Below, one piece after another: positions 55,101 to 64,000 of a stretch of 64,000 nt of DNA (its first letter is position 1; every line of letters begins with the position of its first letter). Below the pieces are notes generated by a model. That model was not told the origin of the DNA. It saw only the letters and a program-made list of their open reading frames with translations, and made no database searches. Source of the stretch: Symbiodinium natans (lineage: Eukaryota; Sar; Dinophyceae; Suessiales; Symbiodiniaceae). The position numbers and the translations under genes were made by a program. Where the stretch lies: assembly GCA_905221605.1 (NCBI GenBank), contig CAJNDS010002140.1:1-64000 (forward strand). Reading direction: 5' to 3'.

Positions 55101-57353
55101 GCACCTTGACTGCCTGCATTGGGAGTACGAGCAGCTTCGGCAGGACGTGGCTGTGGAGTTATCTCTCCTGCACCTCTGAGTGCTAAGCATGCAAGCAGAT
55201 GTGCACGGGCATGTCGTGCACACGCGTTGTGCGTCAACATTCCGTTGTGGCCCAACGCTTGCAGAGCGCCTGCAGAGCTTGTCCAGAGGAGAATGGGCTT
55301 CTGCAGCGGGAGAACGCGGTGCTGAAGAGCCGGTCCAAGAACAGTCCCTGTAGTCCGTGCGAGGAGGAGCGAGACGACGACGAGGCAGCGACAGGGTGTA
55401 CTTGCAGGGAGTAGGTTGGTTGTCGCGGCCTCTCTCGTGGGGATTGAGACTGACTGGACAGGTGGCTAATAGGTAACACGACTTTGCTGAAATCCCGAGT
55501 GTCAGTCCAGTGACTGCCTCAGAGATCAGTGACTGCATCCGAGATGTCATGAAGTTGTTGCCAGCATCGACTTAAACTGGCGAATTCTTGCCTGACTAAA
55601 GTGTGAGTAGTGAGAACCGCATGAAGCTTGCCCGACGATAGTGAGAGTAGAATCTTCCGAAGATCCTGGAATTCCCCGAGCTTCAAGACCTTCGAGCCCG
55701 AAAGTGGCAAAGAACCCTCAGCCGGAATGCTGAAGCCCATCAAAGCCCACCGATGACCATCTGCAAGAAGGTGCAGCAGGAGGAGTCGGATGGGTATCGC
55801 TGGCAGAGCTCTCTGAGCTCTGTCGGATTTTCGAGGCCACTGGGATGGGGGAAGTATACACATGATACACTCTACACCCCCACGGTGGATTCCGAGAGGG
55901 AGGGGGGGTTTGGGGCTTTGTGGAGGCAGATCAGCAGAACTTTTGCCTGCTTGATTCTCTGCTGGGCAAGGATGGACTCCGCACTGAAAGCAGATGGCCG
56001 GATCGGAGCAGGTGGTGGCAAAGGACATCATCAAAGCAAAGTGTGGCTGTGCCTGTGCTTGGGGTGATTTTGGGCGGACAGGCCACGCCCCTTGTGGGCC
56101 TGCCGGCCTACCGGCTGTTTCCGCAGCTGCACCTTCGGTTTCACCCTTCATCAAACTTGTAGATAAGCCCTGAAAGCCCTGAGGCGGCTCACTGAGCTTG
56201 CGTCTAAGTGCATGTCGTGGAGCTTTGTGGGGAAATGCCAGGACTTGCGAAACAAGTGGGTGAGTCCACAGCATCCACTGCGATGCCCGCATCGGAGGGT
56301 GACGCTGGGAGTCTTGACCCAAGGGTTTTGTTGCACATGCCAGCGAAAGTGAAGAGTCAATCTTGGAATGCTTGCTGGCTAATGTGGACTCCCATAGCGT
56401 TTTGCAGACCGTGACAGGCAGTGTCCGCTAGCCTTCCGAGTATTTTTCCGCGAAGACTATGCCGATCCCCCCCCCCCCCCCCCCCCTGCCCCACTTCCTT
56501 GCGTTGCCTTTTCCTCCAAGCTGAAGGACTGCCAGCCCAAGCAAGCATGCCCAACTCCAAGAAGATCGGTGCATCAAGAGGCACCCGTTCTGCTGAGAAT
56601 CCTAAGCAAAAGTAATCAAAAGTAATGTCTCCAGTAGGGGACCAAACCTTGGGCGCTGCAACAGGTCAAGCGTCTGCATGTTTCCGACTGTGGCAGACAC
56701 CTGGCATAGCTTAGTAATTCATGGCCGGGGTTCCCGACGCTGCGGGGTTGGGTTGGAGGTACTCATGTTAGTTGTTGCCTGGCGTCTTCCTTTCCATTTT
56801 CTGTGGCCTATGTTGGTTGCGCGTTGCCTCCTAGCACTGAGAACGAGAGTGGGTGAAGAGGGTCTGCATGAGACTGGTGGTAGAGTCTGCTAGAGGATAT
56901 GAAGACGATCATCCGTTCAGAGCTGGCGAATCGTGAGGCCGGCCCAGATCCGGAATGAGTCTCACATCCTGGATTGGTGTTACAGGCTTCCTCCTTCAAC
57001 CCCTGGGCAGGTTGAACACCAGATGGACCACGACAGGTACCACGAGACCGGGATCTTCCAATGCCTCGTCAGGTGGGCAGCTGCACCAAAACCCCCCCCC
57101 CCCCCCCCCTTGGGTTCCCCACTTATCCCTAAATTAGTTATGGGGGAAATCTAGGGGGGGGGTAGGAGAGGGGGGTAATAAGGGAACCCATGAAACCAAA
57201 GTGAGCTAGCATCCCTCAGAAAGCTTTTCTAGAGCACGAAGGCCTCTGCGTCAGATGTGTGGAGGTTCGAGGTCGCAAGGTTTTTTGCAGCAAGTTTGCG
57301 TGCCACAGTGTGCCACGTCGGAGGTCGGATCTTTTCGAGCACCTTTCCACCAG
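52153..57353. other. Long stretch without recognised genes
   Basis: Frames such as 55513-56322 on the minus strand and 52612-53112 on the minus strand lack motifs and have low-complexity or mixed composition. C-homopolymers occur at about 56467-56487 and 57091-57108. Early exons of the channel gene may be hidden here. Confidence 0.35.
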
Positions 57354-60300
57354 CATGATCGTCATCTACTCACTTTGGCTGGCAGTCGATATCGACTGCA
57401 ACCCGAACGTGGTGAACACAGACGTACGTTCCTAAGGATGAAAGCAGCAAAAAGTTCTTACGGAGAAAAGGCAACCGGACCAGTTAGTTAACACCCGATG
57501 GAAGTTCTGTGTGTGTGTTTTTTTTTGCATTTTTTGCAGGATCGTTGTGTGGCCAACACGCACAACAACCAACACCCCAACGATGAGACCTGTCTGGGCT
57601 GTCCAGCAGAAATGCTAAGGCTCCGTGTTCTTCTGGGCTGAACAACTGTTCTGCACGTTCTTCGTCGTCGAGCTTTGCATCCGTTTTCTAGCTTTCCGCG
57701 ACAAGTGCAAGTCCATGCGAGAGTTCTGGTTTCTTTTTGACCTCTTCCTGGTCATGTCAATGGTCACCCAGGCAGGAACCAGCACCAATGAACTTGTAGT
57801 ACAGTTCCCACTCTCATCTCTGGCTTGCAGTTCGCAAGAGTCTTCGGCTAGGTGTGGCTCCTGCCTCTACTCCACCTGATGCTGCAGAGGACTCATGCTG
57901 CTTGGCTCGCAGATGCCATCCCTGGTTTTGTGCTTGACGTGATGAAATTGTAATCCGAATCCAGGCAGGGTCCATCTTCGAAGCTCGGCCTGCACTAGTA
58001 CTTTTTGTTATTTCTTTTTCCTGCGTTTTTTCGCATCTAAAGTCTAGAGTTCCCGCTGGGCCAGTAGTTCACCCAGAACGGCAGCACCGAGAAACCGGAA
58101 GGTAACATGCTCAAAGGAGCTAAGCTTGAGAACAATCCGAAGTGCTTTGGCGGAGAGGTCAAAAAACTCGCAAGCGACATGACCAAGAGCTTGGAAGATC
58201 AAGGATGCCAAAATTGCGTGTCAGGTGAATGATGTCTTGATCAATCTTCTTCTATGCTTTGCAGTGGTTTTATCTGTGGGCCACAAGCGGGCGCGCACTG
58301 CCCTTTTTTACCACTAGGGGCGACCTGAAGAGTTGCTTGGATACTTGCGTGATCACCATGCGGCACCACCCGACAACCCACTGAGGCCAATGACCTGCTT
58401 TGATGTCACAATCCCGCCTCGTCCTTGCTTATGAGAAGACATGGGCATCGCCATACAACATGTGGATAGAGCTGAAGTCAATCGATAGCGCCAGTACATC
58501 CAGTGCCGTTCATTTTTTCAGTCATGTGTTGGTGTCGATATACGTTGGGGAAAACTTCAACTTATACATCGTTGTAGAGACCCTCGTCGGCATGTTGTCA
58601 GCACCCAAATCGATGCCCATTTCTTCCCCTACTAGGTAAGGACGAGGAGAAATCATATGAAATCATGACATCAAAGCACGTGCATTGGCCCTCTAGGTGG
58701 GTTGTCAGGCAGTGCCACGCAGTGTCATCACGCAAAGTGTTCCCAGCGACTCTTCAAAATGCCCCGTCGGTGATGGTGAATTCTTCATGATGCCACGCTT
58801 TTGCCAACCCCAATCGTTGACTCCGGGGCGTCGGCGAAGAAGGAAACGGATACTATCCAGCTGCGGGAGAAAGGGCGAAAGCGACGTCAGCTCCGGCGAA
58901 AGGAGAACAAGGAGACGTCAGCTCCGGTAAACACGCACTCGGCGGCAGCTTCGCTAGATAGATATGTCACATGTCACATGTCAGGCCTAAAGACCCGGCC
59001 TTTGACTAAGCAGTTCGGCTGCAGATGTTCTCGCAGAGTATGCTGCGTGCCTGCATGTCATCAACGTCGTGAGCATGCGCCAGGACTTTGCACGGAGTGC
59101 GAAAACATACTGGGAAGGGCTGCCCGCACACACACACACACACCTACAAAACGTTTTGCAGTGTCCCAAAGTGGCAAAGTTGAAGAGTTCCGGAGTTGCA
59201 GTGTTGAAGAGTTGAAGATTTGAAGTCAGGCAGACACCAGCGTCCTGCGTGTCGCACGGCTTCTGCGACTGTCACGGCTGCTGCGCATGTCGCAGCTCCT
59301 GCACCTCGTGCCCGAGGTTCTAATCTTGGTGACGCTTGTCTGCTTTTTTGGGTATCTACGATACTAGTTAGTAGGAAGGTTGGTAAAGCAGAACACAAAT
59401 ATAGGGTACGGGCATTATTGTACGCCGAAGTAACCCAGAAATTCGGTACAGAGCCTGCGCACGTTGGAAATTTGCGCAGCATCCGCCCAGCCGCTATCGC
59501 CAGAGAAGGCAGGGAAGAGCTGGGAGAGACGCTACAGTATGCGCAGAGAGCTGAGGAAAGCCATCATTGCGGCTTTGCGCTCTGTGGTATTTACTCTGGC
59601 TTTGCTGCTCATGCTGCTTGCTCGTGTTCAGAGTTTGTGCATCCTTACAACAACCCATCGGGTTTCAATTTCCAGAGCCCAGTTGTTGCGAGGCTGCTCT
59701 ACGTCTTTGCCATAGCATTCCGTCAGATGACGCGTGGGACGCAGTGTGGCGAACAGTACTTTGCCAACGTCCCTGCAGCGATGCAGACCCTCTTTATTTC
59801 GGGCGCCCTCCTCGATGAGGTGGGCTCCCTCGTGAAGGAGTTGTTCGCCGAGAAGCTCTACGTTAGTTTGACGATGATGTACGTCTTCATCATCATGTCC
59901 GCCATTACTGCTCCGTGGCAGCTTGTGAGTGGCAGGCACAGTTGTGTCAACGACAAGGCATGCGTCGGTCAGCACGAAACGGCCGACTTTCGTGAGGGTT
60001 TTCTCATGTTCATGTCGCAGTGCCCGCTTAAGGTTATGAACATGCTGATTGGCGTATCTTGGCTTGTCATTCCTAGATACATTGCGGCAGACGGAGGTTT
60101 TGCATAGGCTTTTGTCGAGGTGATGTGCGAAGTGATCAGCGCCGTGGCCCATGCTGAGAAGGAGACGCTGCAGGTCCGATGGCTGAGGCGGGTGCTCGAG
60201 CGAGTAGCTGGAGGTTCTGACAATTACATTGACCAGCAGAAGCTCCCCGTGACTGCATTGAGAAATATGAAGAACATTGTTGACCTTTGCACCTATCCAG

Positions 60301-60688
60301 AATCGCCCAGAGACGTCAGGAAGTGGTGCAGCTAAGGTTCTTTGACATTCTGCGAGACGACGAGGCAGTAGCTGCCATGAAGGACATCGGAGTTGACATT
60401 ATGAGCCTGGTGGACTTCGCAGATCTCATCTTTGAAGAGCCGAGGGTGACCAAGGACTCTGATACCGAAGCGCAAGACTTTCGGATCTCGTTCGATGACC
60501 TCGTGAAGCAGATTCTCCAGCTTCGTGGAAGTAACACGGCCACAGTGAAAGATATGGTCGACCTTCGGTGGTGGTTTTCCCAGTCTCTTCAGAGCAAAGT
60601 AGATGCCTCCGTAGAGAGGATGCTGTCGTCGAAAAGCCAGCTCTGTGTCCAGAAACATACTCCAGGACTTCTGTCAGGGTTGAGCTGA
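57354..60688 (+). CDS. Voltage-gated cation channel
   Basis: Exons read in order: 57354 to about 57420 (S1, MIVIYSLWLAVDIDCNP), 57620 to about 57780 (S2-S3, VFFWAEQLFCTFFVVELC and EFWFLFDLFLVMSMV), an unresolved S4 region (about 57833-57890), about 59540-59612 (LRKAIIAALRSVVFTLALLL, S5), 59693-59909 (YVFAIAFRQMTRGT, pore YFANVPAAMQTLF, S6 MMYVFIIMSAIT), 60033-60053 (VMNMLIG), 60108 to about 60215 (AFVEVMCEVISAVAHAEKE) and 60320-60688 (C-terminus, with LQLRGSNTATVKDMVDLR). Pore and S6 resemble single-domain Na+/Ca2+-type channels. Joins SAIT-VMNMLIG-AFVEVMCEV are in phase with GC (59613, 59910) and GT (60054) donors. An ancestor with more domains is possible. Ion selectivity cannot be read reliably. 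Confidence 0.78.
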
Positions 60689-63600
60689 TACCGACTCACC
60701 ACAATTCACACACGCACACAACGTGTGAGTGCTTAGCTGCATCATTTTTGGCATGTTTGAATGTTTCATAGGGTCAGCACCAGTGGATGCAACCACTGGG
60801 CCGACCATCGTGTCTCTGCATTTGGCATCACATGAATTGCAGAGGCATGTAATTATTTACATTGATGGATGATCGTCAGAAAGAGAGGGAGAGATCTCCC
60901 TTCGGGGGGGATCATGTGCTGCGGAAGAAGAAGAAAAAGAAGAAGAAGAAGGAGAAGGAGAAGAAGGAGAAGAAGAAGAAGAAGAGAGAGGAGGTTTAAG
61001 GAGACAGGGAGACAGGGAGACAGGGAGACAGGGAGGCCCCCTCGGAGGGTTAGGTGCGAAGGATGGAAGGGAAGAACGCTGGGTAGAAGAAGAAGAAGGA
61101 AAGAAGAGTCTGTGTTGTGGAGTGCCCCAAAGTGGGTCGCGTGCTTCCCCGTGCAGGGGGGTTTTCCCCCTTTTAACAGCAGGACCGTGACAAGTTGTTC
61201 TTTGAACGCGCTTAAGCATGAAGTTTCCACTGGAGTCGGGGAAACAGATGCGCAACATCTTGGCGCACTCACGCCCCGCCTTGTGATGCTGCTTTGCGCT
61301 GGCAGAAGTCTGGTGCATTCAAAGAAGTCAGCGTCTGGCGGGCTCATGGCTTCAGTCAGTTACAGCTATACAATCTAGAATGAACCAGTGGGCCCTTATG
61401 GGTCGACCCTGTTGTGCATTGCTTCTGGGTTGAAAAGGCTCCATGCTTTTCTTGTCGCTGTGCCTGAGTGGATATCTCGTCCACTTTTGGATGTCGAGTT
61501 ATGAAGTTCATAGGGGGAATGTGGGGATCGCAGTGCCCAGGCCCAGCCATACCAAACGAGGACTCGGCTTTTCCGCATAAAGTGTTGTCCAGGTTTGTGG
61601 CAGCTGAAGACAAAACTCCACCACGGACTCTCAAGGGCTTCAGTTGCACAATCTTCAAGCTTGCTTCACGTGCTCGTGAAATTCATGCCATCGTGCTCGT
61701 GAAATTCATGCCATGATTGTACCCGTCTGCAATTTTGTCTTTGGCTCTTGAAAAGGGGGAGAATAACAAGCTTGGCTGCGCAGACTAGAAAGTGCGTTTG
61801 TTCATCAAAGCAGGACAAGGTGGCGGTGCGCCTTTCAAGCTACGTGGCCGCTGGACTGCATTCGGGACCTGCACGGACGTCGAATGCGAGCTGCTGATAG
61901 TTCGTTGCCTCTGAAGAGAGCAGGCCACACACAGAGATGCGATCTATCACATGGACCTGGGCGCAGTGCGGATCTCACCGTAGCGGAAGCCAAGCCGTGA
62001 GACCCGTATGACCCATGTCCCGCGCTAGTTACACACTGAGTATAGTTTCATTGGAATGTTACGAGTTGATCTGCCCGGAATTTGGGGCTTTGGTTGCCGA
62101 GGCGCCCGTTTCAGCACTGCAGCATCCACAGTTCCAGCTCGAAGCTTGGGGAGAGCATCGGAAAGAGTGCACACACACAAAATGCAAAAGAAACATCGTG
62201 GAATCGTAGGTTGCGGAGAAGTGCTTCTTTAGTCTTACAGCACGGGTGTCTATACTGAAGGCAGGCCATCAGCAAAATGCGCAACCTGCAAGATGTGGTC
62301 TCTCATCTGCACTTGGGCCAATTTTGGTTTCCTGTCTTTTCTCGTGGAGTAAGAGCCCTGCTTCACCGACCGGAGTCGTTGTGGAGTTGGAGCAGGGTAA
62401 GTTGGCTTGTTTTTGTGCAGGTCTTCCCCAATCACGGCTGGACGTCTTCTGCGCATCGGCTGCAAGCAGAGACGTGAGCAGCGACTTCAGCATGTGCACA
62501 AAGTCCATATCACCTTGCAAGGCAGCACGCTCCGAGTTCCTTTCTGCGCTGCCGGCAGCGTCCACGGCCTGGGGCCGCAACAAGGCCTCTTGTTCGAGGG
62601 GTCCCCCACCAGTTTGCTGCACCAAGGCTTCCGGTCGGTTTCCGGAAAGAGTTTTGTAGAGGCCCCATCGTACGGATTCAGCACCAGCACGCAACTGAAA
62701 TGGACCCTGATGATTTCTAGTGTGATCCGAAGCAAGGAAAGACAGCAGCTGGGTTCTTTAGCGTCAAGCATCCTTGATTCTCCTGGTTGCTGTCCCTGGT
62801 GTTCTTCAGTATCCCTGATCCTGTCTGTACTGTAGAGGCAGGCAGTAAGATTCCTCGAAGCCCAGCTGGGCAGCTCTTCACCACTCAAAGGCTTTCCAAA
62901 CGCCCCGCAGAAGCTGAGCATCCACTGCATACACAGCCCTGGTCGGCTTCGGCAGGTCGCGGGCCGAAGCTAAGATGCCGCTGTTTCGGAGAGGTCCTTG
63001 GAGTTCAGACTTGAACGCTCATGTCAGACGTTCTAGCGGAGACCTGTTCTAATGCATGGCAACGGCCAGGTGCAACCACTCTGACAGAAGTGACAGAAGG
63101 GCACGCTGAGAACACCGCAGGTCAGGCACCGTAGTCAGGCCCGCTAGAAATCCACCCCGCGTGGGTGATTCAGAATGGTTTGACTTGGATGCCTTAGGGC
63201 CGAGCATGGTGCCAGTTGAAGTGATACCTCAGGTTTCATAGGTGCCATGTACGTTCAGACCTGTGTTATTCCCGGCACCGTGTGGTCGCAAGCGATATCA
63301 GATGTCAGTGACCACTTTGCAGCGTCGCCTGCGTCGTTGCTTGGCGCGAACCGTCTGTTTCGTCGCCAGTTGCTGCACGCAGCCCACGGAAAGCCGACAT
63401 GGACATTGCCAAGATCTACGAGTCTACAGATAATTGGGCTTCCGGAAGCAAAGTTTCAATTGCAGCAGACGTGGAGGGGCGAGCCGAAAGAAGAAATAAC
63501 GCAAGTGAACACGACAGAATTAATGAAATAATGATCCCCTCTGCGTTTCTCCAGCATCAAAAGGCTGTGTGGGAGCAATGCTGGAGGACTCTGTAGCATA

Positions 63601-63737
63601 GCTGTCTCCCTCACGCAACGAACACAGACCTCGGATAAAGCTGCTGTTCGGCCGGACCAGTATCCTAATATTGTCCATTGTCCCATGCAGCAAAGCCCCA
63701 AAGAAGCAGTCCGCCAATAAGCCAATCATCTTCACAG
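60689..63737. other. No clear gene; GAA and GGGAGACA repeats
   Basis: A GAA-rich tract (60923-60992) and tandem GGGAGACA units (61001-61036) make long artefactual frames on both strands. No motif-bearing exon recognised. Confidence 0.4.
60923..61036. repeat. GAA-rich tract and GGGAGACA tandem repeat
   Basis: Seen directly. Two adjacent simple repeats of about 70 and 36 bp. Confidence 0.88.
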
Positions 63738-63955
63738 GTCATGCCGGAGCATGTCAGGCAGCCTGAGGAATTTGCCAGAAAGTTAAAAGGTATTATGGAA
63801 ATCTATCGAAGTCAGCCGGCCAGGTCGCAGTGTGGATTCGTGCGGTCTCGAAACCTCGAGGATCCCGACCAATGTGCGAGATGGTTGATCAAGCAGCAAA
63901 GACGCCTGTGTGAAAAACAGCCGGGAATTGAGCCTGAGTTTGCACCCTGGTTTCA
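63738..63955 (+). CDS. Possible exon of unknown protein at the window edge
   Basis: After a TTCACAG acceptor the frame reads VMPEHVRQPEEFARKLKGIM and continues protein-like (RNLEDPDQCARWLIKQQRRL) to a GT at TTTCAG/GTTCC. A polypyrimidine-AG (CTCTTTTGCAG) at 63981-63991 would begin the next exon, cut by the window end. No domain recognised. Confidence 0.45.
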
Positions 63956-64000
63956 GGTTCCACAACGTTTTTGCTTGCACTCTTTTGCAGATCCCCTGAG

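Noticed and set aside
55519-56322. 267-codon minus-strand frame
   Set aside because: Long, but Pro/Ser/Leu-rich without motifs; splice-like AG sites lie on the + strand. Kept only as a possibility.
60853-61378. Lys/Arg-rich and Leu/Ser-rich frames of 150-170 codons on both strands
   Set aside because: Produced by the GAA and GGGAGACA repeats.
1-64000. CRISPR arrays, rRNA genes and bacterial operons
   Set aside because: None seen; regular repeats are microsatellites or the LTR pair.

Overview
The window looks like nuclear DNA of a dinoflagellate (Symbiodiniaceae-like). Host genes are cut into very short exons (about 26-115 bp), and most introns I can phase use GC or GA donors instead of GT. 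The 13-nt 3' end of the dinoflagellate spliced leader (ATTTTGGCTCAAG) occurs in a repeat. TTTAGGG telomere-type repeats and many microsatellites are present, and no bacterial-style operons are seen. The species cannot be fixed from the sequence alone.

Layout, all recognised genes on the + strand. 1.2-4.2 kb: an eEF3-like translation factor (two ABC domains with a chromodomain-like insert) fused at its C-terminus to a zinc finger and an ADP-ribosyltransferase-like domain. 9.2-12.1 kb and 31.7-32.9 kb: one casein kinase 1 (CK1) gene in about 20 short exons, split by a 17,335-bp LTR retrotransposon (13068-30402) lying in one intron. 35.4-36.3 kb: exons of a J-domain protein. 42.7-43.0 kb: two exons of an ion channel. 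46.4-46.6 kb: an EF-hand-like exon. 47.1-49.2 kb: a nucleotide-sugar transporter. 51.6-52.2 kb: a secreted threonine-rich protein. 57.3-60.7 kb: a voltage-gated cation channel. 63.7 kb to the end: a possible exon of unknown function. The rest is intronic or intergenic DNA with simple repeats.

The retrotransposon is the outstanding feature. Its two 294-bp LTRs appear identical base for base, begin TGTGA and end TCACA, and are flanked by a 4-bp duplication (ATGT) inside a TATG microsatellite. It has a candidate primer-binding site, a purine tract and a single uninterrupted 5,284-codon frame, so it inserted recently. The frame has a Ty3/gypsy-like gag (with CCCH fingers), protease, RNase H and DD35E integrase, but the reverse transcriptase is permuted. 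The thumb/connection and RNase H come before integrase, while the fingers and palm with the catalytic YVDD come after it, about 2,025 codons downstream of the thumb.

The C-terminal third carries domains not expected in an LTR element: a Tpt1/KptA RNA 2'-phosphotransferase domain with its key residues, a C2H2 finger, two RanBP2-type fingers, a membrane segment, a SWIM-like finger and a PLD-type nuclease domain. The LTR contains the spliced-leader 3' end, suggesting the element's replication is fitted to spliced-leader trans-splicing. All functional statements come from motif reading; no database search was run.
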